Positions 11,597-22,382 of a DNA stretch of 64,000 nucleotides are shown here, in pieces. Numbering within the stretch: the first letter of the stretch is position 1; each line of letters begins with the position of its first letter. Below the pieces are notes generated by a model. It did not search any database. It was not told where the DNA came from and was given only the letters and a program-made list of their open reading frames with translations. Made by a program: the position numbers and the translations under genes. Origin of the DNA: Scleromitrula shiraiana (Eukaryota; Ascomycota; Leotiomycetes; Helotiales; Sclerotiniaceae); NCBI GenBank assembly GCA_028455995.1, contig JABELC010000007.1, forward strand, positions 1,623,501 to 1,687,500. Direction: 5' to 3'.

Positions 11597-12551
11597 TGGC
11601 TAGACCTCCCAAAGCACTTCGGTCTTGACTCTTGAACGAAGGTTTCAGTCGACCTTTACCTCTGTCAATTTGAGTTCTCTCCGCGGGTTTAATAAGCCAA
11701 ATGGCGCTTGGTTCTGCTCTCGGTATTTCTCTTCATCTATGCCACACTGGAGGCGCAAACATCGATCCTCTGGTTCGCGCGTAAAGACACCCCAATCTTC
11801 CGGTTCTGTAGTATATAAGTTACGATCTTCTGATTCTTCAAATCCCAATCCTACACCCAATTCCTCCAACCGTTTTAGGGTCTTACGTGACCCAAAGATT
11901 ACTTCTTTTCTTATCTACACCATCGCTGGTGTATGTACATATTTCTTCGTCAGCTACGGCAGTGACCAATATGGCTCCATCGGTACCGCTCTCCCCATTC
12001 CTCTACTCCATCGAAGCTTCCTTGACAAGCATTTCATCCTCTCTGAACGCAACTTGAAGGAAGGTCGATACTGGACTCTTCTTACCAACACGTTCATGCA
12101 TTCGTCCTTCATGCATCTGTTTGGCAACATGTACTGTCTTGTCTCTTTTGGAGCTTCAGTATCTCCCACGACTCTAGTACTCCTTTGGATGGGTTCTGGC
12201 ATCAGTGCCTCTCTTGGTCAGCTTTACTTTTGGAAGGCTCATGATTCCCCATCATCAGTGGAGAACCGAGCTTGTGGTGCTTCGGGAAGTATTGCTGGTA
12301 TTGCGACCATGCTTACGACTGTTTATCCGGAAATGAAAATAGGAGTGATATTCTTACCCTTTGTGGAGATACCGGCGAGAGTCGCGATTGCGGCAGGAGC
12401 GGTTTATAGCCTTGCGGCGATGAAATATGAATGGCAACCGTCGGTGGGGCACGCAGGACATCTGGGAGGCGCGGTGTTTGGTTTGTTGTGGGGATCCGCG
12501 GTGCTGGTTGGGCTGAGGACTGGTTCGCAGCTGGCAATCAAAATGCTTTGA
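11597..12551 (+). CDS. Rhomboid-family intramembrane serine protease, probably mitochondrial
   Basis: A single-exon gene. Rhomboids cleave transmembrane helices inside the bilayer. The catalytic serine motif is GASGSIAG and the catalytic histidine motif is GHAGHLGG; the conserved HSSFMHLFGN stretch supplies the H-x-x-x-N pattern. Six or so hydrophobic segments follow a long Arg/Ser-rich N-terminus (RRFQSTFTSVN...RYFSSS), which resembles a mitochondrial presequence, so a Pcp1/PARL-type or second mitochondrial rhomboid is likely. The start is uncertain. ATG at 11597 opens MARPPKALRS but hits TGA after ten codons, in a frame one base off from the main frame, which is open from 11604. The first ATG in the main frame is 11739 (270 residues) and would drop most of the presequence. 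Either a one-base change separates the natural start from the body, or translation begins at 11739. Confidence 0.85.
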
Positions 12552-13067
12552 TTGGTTTTCCCTTTCTTAATCGCTTCGAAAAGGTTCAACTGCGATGGGT
12601 GTTGTTGAACAACCCTTCGATTTTGCTAGATCTATAAATCTTGATTTGTGGAAAAGCTAAACAGATACACACTTAAAAATATCTGCTAGTTAAATACATT
12701 ATACTAGACAATAAGTATTATTTCTCGAACTATCATGCCGACCCATGCGCACGTACAACACCAGTCAGATCACACAAAGAATAGGAACTCAACATCGAGG
12801 TTCTTTCGATTTGAACTTCTACAATACAGATAATTATTGTTACTGTTATTATTATTACTATTATTACTAGATCTATATTTTGAATCGATGAAAAAAGACA
12901 AGAAACCCAATCACCCAATATTATGGAAGTGTTCTCTTAAATTTCCTCATAATTCGTATTTCTTAGCAAATGGCCTTCACCTCCGCTTCCCTGAGCCGCA
13001 TTTATCGCAGAACACTCTGCCAAAGCCGCAGCTATCTTCTTCAACATAGGCCATTGTAACCACTGAC
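12552..13067. other. Intergenic between convergent genes
   Basis: A gap of about 0.5 kb between the rhomboid (plus) and siderophore transporter (minus) 3' ends. It includes a short TTA-rich run near 12837-12870 and no supported gene. Confidence 0.6.
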
Positions 13068-15084
13068 CTACCCTCTCTTCGTTTCACTGGTCTCAGGCTC
13101 CCCAACATCGCTCATCTCTTTTTCTCCTTCCGCCTTCACAGTACCTCCAATTACTCTTCCTTTTACCTTCTCCTTGAATTCATTCAACTTTGCATTCCTG
13201 ACTACCAATGACAACAGAACTACCGGTACACTTACACAGATTGCTATGATGAGCAATTTATGCATCGTTTCTTGATACGCGCGGTTGATTGCGGTTCTCT
13301 CTGGGCTTCCCATCGCGTACGCTGTAGCATTTTTGATGCTATTATAAATTGCCTTGGCATCACCTTGACTGGCTGCTGGAAGATACGCCGCCAATTTCTT
13401 GGGAATATCATGACCCCAAATAGCACCTGCAATGGCACTTCCGACAGCCCCACCTAGCTCTACGCAGGTCAAAAAGACAGCTGTTGCAACGCCAACATTT
13501 TGATGGCTTGGTACGGAGGCTTGAACTGCGAGTTGAGCTGGTACATTCAACATTCCACCTCCAATGCCAACAGCAATCTGCGTGCCGACAAGGGAGCCGA
13601 TTGATGAGTTTTGTTGACGGTAATGAAGCATGAGGCCGATACCCATAAGGTAAACAAGGGCCCCAAAGCTGATGAAGGGCTTGTAGCGTTTAGTGTATTT
13701 GATAAGACCAGAGGTTACGATCGATGAAATTGTGGAAGTAAAAGAGAAAGTCTGTGTAATGTGACCTGCGGCAGGAACAGAAAGACCTTGTACGACGATA
13801 AGGTAAGAGTAAAAGTATGGCTGGACCGACATGTAGTATGCCACTAATCATGGTTAGTATTATGGCAAGATGTTTGGGGGAGGTCAAGCATACTAAAGTA
13901 AAAAAATCCGATACCACAACCTGCACAGAACGTACGAGATTTGAGAAGAGTAAGGGGGATAAGTGGATGAGGGGCCAGTTTCTTGCTGGATTCCCAGACA
14001 GGGAAAGCAATAAGACAAACAATACCAAGAACAATCATGACAATGATCTTTGGGTTCGACCATCCACCTGCGGCCTTTGATGCGATAGTGAGTGGAATCA
14101 AGATAAGTGCAAACGCCGCACTAAGAAGGATCATTCCGGCAATATCAAGATCGAACCAAATGCTTTTTGCAATCTTCACAGGTCCCATACCTTTCCATGG
14201 CGATGGTGCTGTCCGTCCAAGTTTCTTTGCTTTTCTACTATTCAAGAACAAAGACAATGCCAATGGTAGGAATGTAGCTGGCAGTATAATACACCACATT
14301 CCATAACCCCATCGCCAGGTTGTAGTCTTGAGGATTTCGTTTCCAATAGGTGCTCCAATCCAGACGGTGACTAAGAAAGGCAAATCGGGCAGACTAGACC
14401 ATAATGCACGATTGTAAAGATCACTGGTATCAGCAATAAAGATTTGTTGAAGAATTTGAAGACCAGTGGAACCCGCCGAATAGAAGATCTGAGCGGCAGC
14501 GTATGTTTGTACGTTTGAGGAGGTAGCTTGTTGAATGTAGCCAATTACGTAGAGAAAGACGCATAGAGAAAATGCCTCGAAACGACCAAATACGTCGGCA
14601 ACCTTTGCCATAGGAGGTTTTACGACAGCTAAATTACATTAGTATGACGTTAGAAAAGAAGGGGACACTCTCATACAATTTACAACACCTTGAACGACCA
14701 ACACAGTCGAGATCAACGAATGATTGTTGAATGAACTTGTAGCAAAAACTCCAAGTGAAGCCAGGACTTGTCCTTCAAGTGAGGTGCTGAAGGCAATTAA
14801 AAATATGCTGTATATCGCGTCAGTGGTGCTTAACCCCGGATATAACAACAAGCATACCCTATATATGCCATAATCAAACCCCATTTTGTCCAAGTCATAG
14901 AAATTGCCTCAATGTTGTGAACACCAGCTTGTGTGTTATTTACTTCCGCACTCTCATTTTTTATCTCGTCTGGGATAGCATGTTGACTGGAGTCTGCTGA
15001 AGTGAGAAGAGTATTTCCCGTGTCTTTTGGTTGTTTTGCCAGAGAATCTGTCGAGGATTCGTTTTGCGGGTTTGGACGCTGCAT
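13068..15084 (-). CDS. MFS transporter, siderophore-iron type (SIT/MirB-like)
   Basis: Four exons, 15084-14858, 14807-14677, 14628-13894 and 13843-13068, encode 622 residues; the three introns are 48-50 nt. The protein has a hydrophilic N-terminus of about 65 residues, about 12-14 hydrophobic segments, and a charged tail. MFS motif A-like KPPMAKVADVFGRFEAF follows the second helix region. The YFYSYLIVVQGLSVPAAGHI segment corresponds to the SYLQVV...LS...AGYI signature of fungal siderophore transporters, and the late, long extracellular loop (PAASQGDAKAIYNSIKNA) before the last helix is also typical. Such carriers import ferric siderophores at the plasma membrane or in endocytic vesicles. A perfect ATCTGATAA lies upstream (15535-15543), fitting GATA-type iron repression. 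The exact substrate cannot be told. Confidence 0.9.
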
Positions 15085-15534
15085 GATTTCGAATGTTGGT
15101 TCAATAGAAAATCTAATCTTTCGAAGGAAATACCCAGAAAGAAAATGTAAGTTCTTATATGTCGAAATTATTTTCTGGTTGAATATTTGGATATCATAAC
15201 GGTTTGTGGGGAAGACTTTTTTAGTGTGAACACCATCGCCATCCTACTTAGGTCGGGCAAATTCTAGCTTGGAGAATTGACTATGACGGCAATGATGAAC
15301 TTCCAAGACCAAAACCAGCCAATAGCAAACGACTCTTGAAGCTCCAAGCAGTATATCCCGAAACTAACAGCAGACTTTTCCTTAACACGTACTAGACTAC
15401 CAAGTTCGAAAAGTTCAACCTGCCTACGTGTTCAAGAAATAACAATATAGAAACAATGAAGACTTCCAAGGCTCTAGACTAACCATCCAAGGACTCTAGA
15501 AGCTTGGGTCGGAAACCTACACGAATTGATAATC

Positions 15535-15543
15535 TTATCAGAT
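15535..15543 (-). promoter_or_regulatory. Extended GATA site ATCTGATAA, candidate SreA/Sre1 site
   Basis: On the minus strand the sequence reads ATCTGATAAGATT, an exact match to the ATCWGATAA element known for the iron-responsive GATA repressors SreA/Sre1/SRE. It sits about 450 bp upstream of the siderophore transporter start codon and in front of no other gene on that side for about 1.8 kb. Confidence 0.55.
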
Positions 15544-16960
15544 GGATTGGGAAGACTATGAAGAATGATGAGCTCATGTAATTTCTACCTCCGTACATAC
15601 CATACCGTTAGTGCAAGTCTAGCCATTGGAGATCTTCAACTATCCAAACCTTACTCAATTCGCTTTTTCTTGCACCAACTATCGATGGAATCCAGAAAAC
15701 TTAAATCATATAGTTCAATGACGTTTAGATATATACTGAGGGGTAAGACCAAAACATGATATTGAGACCTTATATATATGTAGCAATTAAATGTAGGTTC
15801 ATATTTGGCGACCAGACCTAGATCATTTAAATCCAAGTTGTAAAGAGTGTACTTCACACCTCTCTCGGTGGTAGAGCATAATCACATCTTTATCAAAATG
15901 CCTAGGAACAAATTTAAATAATCATACCGTACGTTTGGGAAATACTGATGGATATTTAAAAAATTCCGACCCTTTTCGCCTGGGGCGACAATACAAAGAC
16001 CGCGGAAGTATAATCCTGGTGATCGACTCAAGAAAATTAACCAGTATACCAGAGGTTGTACTTATTATTGAAAAATTATTGAAAAATTATATAGTTTCAT
16101 CTGATCTCAACATTCTAAAACTTCATATGTTGAAGTAGAAACTATATAATCAAAATACAAATTTGAAAATAATGCATAAATCAATACACTCTCTTGATCA
16201 CCTGGTGATGCAAGAATGAATAAACCCTCTAAGTAGTACAAGTTATTTTATGTCGATATCGATATTGAGCGGATGGATGTGTTCAACGTCCACAATGAAA
16301 TGAATCCTAGAACTACAAATCGGTTATGGTGATTTTGGTGGTTTTGGTAGACTGTAGATTCGAAGCTCGGTGTGTCATTTAGTAATTGTTATCTCCTTTG
16401 CCGTCGTTTCGGCCATTGATAACATTCAGGGGTCTTCATTGTGGTGGCTAGAATTGATAAATGTTGGTTGGGAGTTGCATTATTGCACCAGTTCAGTTCA
16501 GCTTATCTTTCCAGATAACTTGAAATACTTATACGTGAGGTTAGATTAGATTTGATCTTCCTGGGACATAGTTGTCAACTTCGAGCCGGTATGTATATAA
16601 ATCCCATCACAGTCCGCATACCTGCAATACGATACAGTGAATCCCCAATATTCACCAATGAACATGTTCAATATGACCCCCGTCCTCGGTGAAGTCCGGT
16701 CCTATCAAGCCAGCGATAAGTAATCATAAGTAATAAGTAATCCCGGGGCCGATCAAAGTGCCAAGCTATCTTATTAGGGCAGCTGGTCCAGTTTTTGCCT
16801 TTGAAATTGACAAAACACCCATTACTCTTTGCAAGATCTAACTGAATACAAGAAGGAAGATAACGTTGAGTTGGAGATAAGTGTGATAAGAAACGGTCTA
16901 GATATATGCAGGCAAGGGGCAGGACGATAGTATCGTGAACTCTAAGGTGCACCAGGAGTG

Positions 16961-16996
16961 GGGTAGAAAGGGTAGAAAGGGTAGAAAGGGTAGAAA
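16961..16996. repeat. 9-bp minisatellite, unit GGGTAGAAA, four copies
   Basis: Four perfect head-to-tail copies about 350 bp upstream of the NCS1 permease start. Confidence 0.9.
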
Positions 16997-17345
16997 AGGC
17001 TCTTCAATCCTTCAGTCCCCGTAAATCCTTGATAGGTTCATGGTTCCACCTCGGTCCCTACTTATTACTTTAGTACGTCCACCAACATAATACTATAGGT
17101 GATATTATTACTTAAGTGAATTGATAGAAGCGAACTTGCTTTTCTTCCAGAAGTTCTTTTTTTTTTCTCTTGCGAGCTTCAACGATCTCGACAACTCGTG
17201 TATTCGAACTTCTTGTTCTATCTTTCTTGCAGCAAAGAACTTTCATATATGCCAAGATTGATATAGGCCCCTCCCCGAGCACTTGCTTGTGCCGGAAAAT
17301 TTCCCACATTTTTCTGCCACTTGACACCGCCAATCATTATTCATT

Positions 17346-19439
17346 ATGCAGAACTTCAAATCTCAAGCTGCAAAGAAAGCTACAGCTTTGAAGAATGGCT
17401 TCAACAGTCGTCAAGGATTCATTGATCTTATAACAGTCCGCGAAACCGTTCTCGATGAACATGGCCACTCAGCAGACAATCACAAGAATTCCCGCTGGTC
17501 AAATGAAGACTTGGACCCTACACCGCCTTCCCGCCGTACATGGCGATGGTGGAATTTCGTTACATTCTACCTAGGAATTGGAATGGGAAATTGGGTTTGC
17601 AAGTTTTAGGTCCCTTGTATAAATGGTCAATTACTGACTTCCCAATTCTATAGTGGGCTCTACCATGGTAGGAATAGGATTGAATTGGTGGCAGGCAATT
17701 GTGGTTATTTTTGTCAGCCAGCTTATAAGTTCAATTGCTATGTTGTTCAATTCGAGGTTTGTCATAGATTGCAGCTGCATAGAAGGACTTGAGCTGAAAC
17801 CCCTTCTCATAGATGCGCAAGTGTATATCACATTGGCTATCCCGTCGTGGCCAGAAGTGTTTTTGGAATGTGGGGAAGCTATTACTTCGTTGGTGCCAGA
17901 GCTGCATTGGCAGTTATTTGGTATGGTGTGCAATGTAAGTTTATTGATATCCGGATTTAGGTGGCTTCTCGATTTTTGGGCAACGATTCAACCTCCATTG
18001 GTTGTTATTTTCTAGACTGTTACTAATATGACAATAATGAACAGTGTTTTCTGGCGCAAGCTTCATGAGCAATATTCTTCGATGCATATTTGGACACAAC
18101 TTCACGGATATTCCCAATCATATACCTGAATCTATGGGTATCACTTCTGCGAACATGCTGGCATTCTTCCTCTTCTGGCTTGTACATTTCCCCTTCTGCG
18201 CCTTTCGCCCATACCAATTGAGAGCATTTTTCTGGTTCAAATCCATAATTGTTCTTCCAGCTGTTTTTGGGTTATTTATATTCTGCATGGTAAACACCAA
18301 GGGCAACGTTGGATCTGTTTACACGTCCACATTGGATAAAGGAGCGGCATATGGATGGTTTATCATGTATGGCATTAATAGTGGCATGGGCAATACTGCG
18401 ACACTCATTACCAATCAACCGGATATTGCGAGATGGAGCTCAACCAGATCAGGAGCACAATGGTCTCAGCTTTTCACTCAGCCTATCGCAGTGACGCTGT
18501 CTGCGTCTTTGGGTATCTTGGCTACAGCTGCAATCAATAATAGTTGGGGCTTGGATGTATGGAACCCCTGGGATCTTCTCTCTGCTATTCTTGATAGGTA
18601 CTGGTCAGCGAGTACCCGTTTTGCGGTATTCCTTTCTGCATTTTCTTGGATGGTTTCGATTCTTGGAACAAACATTGCAGCCAACATGATCCCCTTTGGT
18701 TCTGATAGTACGATGCTGTTTCCACGCTTTATCACAATTCCTCGGGGCCAGTTTGTGGTTGAGTTTCTGGCTTTCGCAATCTGCCCCTGGAAGATTCTGG
18801 CCTCTGCCAGTGTCTTTACAACTTTCCTTTCGGGATATGGAATTTTTATGGCAAGTGTAGTAGCAATAATGATCTGTGAATGTGAGTCCCCCCGGTCTCA
18901 TGCTGTTGTTATTTTTCTATTGGTCAAATCTTGGAGTTTGCGTATTCTTCATTGTTTTGGTCTCAACTTCGAGAAATCAATTTGGTCTACTCGATACTAA
19001 CCGGAAGATAGATTATCTCCTCACTAAAGGTAATGTCTTCCTTGGGCATCTTTACAATGGCACCAAGACGAATAGACATTACTACTATCACCGTGGCTGG
19101 AATATTCAGGCGATTATAGCGTACGTAGCAGGTATAGCACTGCCATTTCCTGGATTTGTTGGTACCCTAGGCCCATCAGTTTCGACCTCTGCCACAAACC
19201 TTGGACGCCTCGGTTGGTTATTATCGTTTTCTGTCAGCTTCATTCTCTACTTTGCCATTTGCCAGGTATGGCCAACAAAAAACCAGAAATTGATCCGCGA
19301 GATGGAATTGGGTTGGGAGTCGCAATATGGAGACTTTATCGTGGCAGAGGATGGAACTCGAATTGTAGAAGAGGGCGATATCGTTCGGGCTATAAGTGAT
19401 GGATCTGATGGAGAACGAAAAGTATATGAAAAGCACTAA
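17346..19439 (+). CDS. NCS1-family nucleobase/allantoin-type permease
   Basis: Five exons (17346-17598, 17654-17756, 17813-17934, 18045-18881, 19012-19439) encode 580 residues. NCS1 carriers (Fur-type in fungi) are 12-helix proton symporters for uracil, allantoin, uridine, thiamine or related compounds at the plasma membrane. Family signatures are clear: WRWWNFVTFYLG then GNWVLGSTMVGIGLNWWQA, the YHIGYPVVARSVFGMWGSY segment, IFGHNFTDIPNHIPESMGI, and NTATLITNQPDIARWSSTRSGAQWSQ, with the C-terminal Trp-Pro motif QVWPTKNQK. Intron 1 is best solved as GC-AG: the donor GCAAGT at 17599 restores GNWVLGS, whereas the neighbouring GT gives a stop. Introns 2-5 are ordinary GT-AG (56, 110 and 130 nt for the last three). 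The substrate cannot be assigned from sequence alone. Confidence 0.92.
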
Positions 19440-20269
19440 CGACATGACGGCAAGTTGATTTACGATAATGATTCAAATTCTATATTCATGACCCCTCATG
19501 CATATAAGAATCAATTATACCTATACAATTCTCTTCTCAATTGCAGGCTAAATGTTCCCCATTGCTATTTCACCTGAATTGATATGTACAACAACAATAT
19601 TTGCATGCAGTACGACTTCCCTCTCTTGAGATCTTTTAGGGGCTTGAAGACAAACTTAGGGCACCAACATTTACCTCCGAATAAGAACAGTGAAAAAAGG
19701 CTTTTCCAGGTAACTCCTATCTTAGGGTTAAATGTTCTATCTAACCTAGTTCTACCAGTGGGTACCGTACTACCGACAAAGCTCGAGCCTCAACCTTGGC
19801 TTGAGATATTAACTAGAAAGCAGCATGCGCCAGCCGTCACGAGATAAGGGAGAAAATAACATATCCTCCTAACTAGTATGGGCGGTCCTACTTAATTCAT
19901 ATGTACTCATATACGTCCCGGTAATATATCTACTACATTAGCACCTTGGAATACATTATGCTAAATTGGTCAAATCGCCAGTAAATCGTTGCACAACAAT
20001 CTCAATCAAGTGGGGTTTCATTAGTGGAAGAAAAAAAAGTTAGATATTATATAGTAGTGGGACCATAAATAGATGAATTTTGAATTATAATCTGAAGGAG
20101 GGGCATTCTTCGCTATCTTAACTATCCTGTCCTATCCACAAACGGCAACAACACTACTTCTCCCGCATTCTCTATCGACCTTAGAGTTCTACGCATCAAT
20201 AGCTTTGAACACTTAAACCCCCGTCTACTATTCCTCAACCTCCGATCTCAGGAATCGAGAACTACGACG
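19440..20269. other. Intergenic, no gene supported
   Basis: 0.83 kb between the permease end and the decayed SET gene. An open frame at 19584-19847 has no recognisable features. The rest is AT-leaning non-coding sequence. Confidence 0.55.
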
Positions 20270-22039
20270 ATGAATTCATTATGGAGAGAAGAATTATATA
20301 AACCTTCCTCGGCTTGTGAACTTGCTCCGCATCAAGCACTAGAGGCCGAAGTCATTCCTGACAACACTTTCCCATCCTAACTTGGCATTCCGAGTGGTAT
20401 CACCCAAAGTCAGTTCATTGATTAATTTTCTCAGGATTTGGATAACGAGATCAAAAATTTGTCTCAATTCACTGAGGATATCACCGCTGCTCCATTTGAT
20501 CCAGAGTCATGGCTTAATCGAGGAAATTGTCTCCGTCGCTTAGGCTTTCCAGAGCTTGCCGTCAGTGATGTTTATAAAGCTCGACTTCTTGTGGACGCAG
20601 CATTGGCAAATGGTTCCGACATAGGTACCAATGCATACGAAGCATACAGTAGAAAGATTTATCAATTACATCAAACACACCCCGCGTGGATTCCGAGGAA
20701 GGCACTAGTTGCTACACCGGAACTGCTGCGAGGACAAGTCACGTTTTTGCTAAAGAGGTTGGAGGTTCAAATATGGACAGACTTAATGGAAGGGTTGATG
20801 GCTTCAAACTCCTGCACAGATTATCTCGCCGTGAGCAAGGATGCTGTGGCTAAATTCCCAGATGATGAGATCTTTCCTTCAGAGGTGAAGAATGCGGAAT
20901 CCTGGTTTGAGTAGAGACAAAACATCCTTCAGAACTACGTTGATGGTGGGGAAATGACAGCAGAGGCTGTGACAACTACCCTTCACAATGGGGGCGTTTA
21001 TCCTACTGCGTACCCATGGATGACCGAGGAGTTTGTCGCTAGGTCCAATGATTCTATTCAAAAAAATAGCAACAGAGTTCGACTCGGCATCCTCAAATTG
21101 TGTTGTATCTCGAAGCACAATTAGAGATATCAAGAGCGAACACCAATCGATTAAAGATGGTTCTGATGGTCAGGATACTTCCGAGAATCAAGAATCCTTC
21201 AAGAGTCAAAAGCTCCTAGGAAATGATGTGCTTGGTGTTATTGCAACGAGAGATATCACTGCTCAAGAAGCAGTCCTCATTGATCCTACACTTGTTGCTG
21301 TAGTTAACAGCGCGGATCGTTGCCCAAGTTGCTGCGGTCCTTTCACAGATAAAATCACAAACTCCTGCTGCTCAACTTCTTATTGTAGCTCTGTATGCTC
21401 TGAGAATGCTCTGAATAATTTCCACACGGTCATCTGTGGTAAAGATCTAGCTTTCCTAGATGCACACGACAATTCGGCGACACGTACGGACAGCTCTTTA
21501 GAGTCTCAACTACTCCTTCGCGTCTTGGCCATGTCTATCGAAGAGGATTGCTCTCATCCCCTTGATACTTCGATTATTACTCGCCTTACTCCAGCTTACA
21601 ATACTAACAATCCTCAGCTCATTAGTTTCAGTTTAAAAGATTATATCATAACACCCAACCGCATTCTTCGCGAACTTGGTGTTGACATATTTACCAACCA
21701 TCTTTACGATACTTGGGTATACATACCATTAGATGTCGTATGCAAAACAACAAACATGGCCAGGGGTTTGATGAAGTTCGTGGCACCGCGATAAATCCTC
21801 TGTACTCCATGTTCAACCACAATTGCGATCCGAATGTGGATTGGAGACATGATAATGAGAACAGTACTGTAGCTTTATTTGCTGAGAAGGACATCAAACA
21901 AGGAGAGGAGATGTTCATTTCATATATTGAGAAGGGCAAGAGTCGCGAAGAAAGACAGGCGAAACTAATGCCTTGGTTTGGCATGCAGTGCGCATGCCAC
22001 AAGTGTGAGCAGGGGGGTGAGAGCGAAGTGAATGTGTGA
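20270..22039 (+). pseudogene. TPR-SET(-MYND-like) domain protein, decayed
   Basis: The relict can be followed from ATG at 20270 (MNSLWREELYKP) to TGA at 22039. It has a TPR-like helix pair (DPESWLNRGNCLRRLGFPELAVSD), a SET part interrupted by a Cys-rich MYND-like cluster (RCPSCCGPF...CCSTSYCSSVC...CGKD), and the SET core NPLYSMFNHNCDPNVDW plus GEEMFISYI, then a post-SET-like CACHKC. Intact relatives of the SMYD type methylate lysines. Here the frame is broken at least five times: in-frame TAA at 20378-20380 and 20423-20425, TAG at 20912-20914, a +1 shift at an A7 run (21060-21066), and a one-base loss near 21716-21722. The 26-nt GT...AG stretch around the second TAA is too short to be an intron. 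Apart from these lesions, the residues still read as conserved protein, so decay is recent. Confidence 0.82.
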
Positions 22040-22382
22040 TTTTAGCTAGGCATTTGATTTAATATCCTCAGAAACATTCTTCCTCTTAGAATTGATGATC
22101 ACAATCAAGGGAGGTTACATTAATGTACTCATTCCAACCTGGAATTATCATGAACATATTCATTTCTAATCTTTCCAACTACTATTTAAATTGATTACTC
22201 ATTACAACCACTAGTTAAATGTATTTGCTTCGCCAAAATGATTTGGGTTATTATGATGAGTTATGCCGCGAGTGAGAAGAAGCGAGAAAAGCAAGTTACA
22301 TCTTTTGAAATAGAACGGGAAACCCAATACAAATATTCACTCAGTATACGGTATACTAACAACAAATAGGTATCAGTAGTTT
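22040..22382. other. Intergenic / missing P450 N-terminus
   Basis: About 340 bp between the SET relict and the P450 fragment. None of the three forward frames shows a membrane anchor or the N-terminal P450 helices. Confidence 0.5.

Larger units (their letters stand above)
15085..17345. other. Long intergenic region upstream of two divergent transporters
   Basis: 2.2 kb between the starts of the siderophore transporter (minus) and the NCS1 permease (plus). Beyond the GATA site, it holds a 9-bp minisatellite, unit GGGTAGAAA, four copies at about 16961-16996. The short frames 15565-15759 plus, 15651-15857 minus, 15935-16138 plus and 16668-16952 minus show no family features and no intron support, and I do not call them genes. 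Confidence 0.6.

Noticed and set aside
20409..20434. Intron removing the second stop codon of the SET gene
   Set aside because: The GT...AG stretch is only 26 nt with no room for a branch site, and upstream and downstream are already in the same frame apart from the stop.
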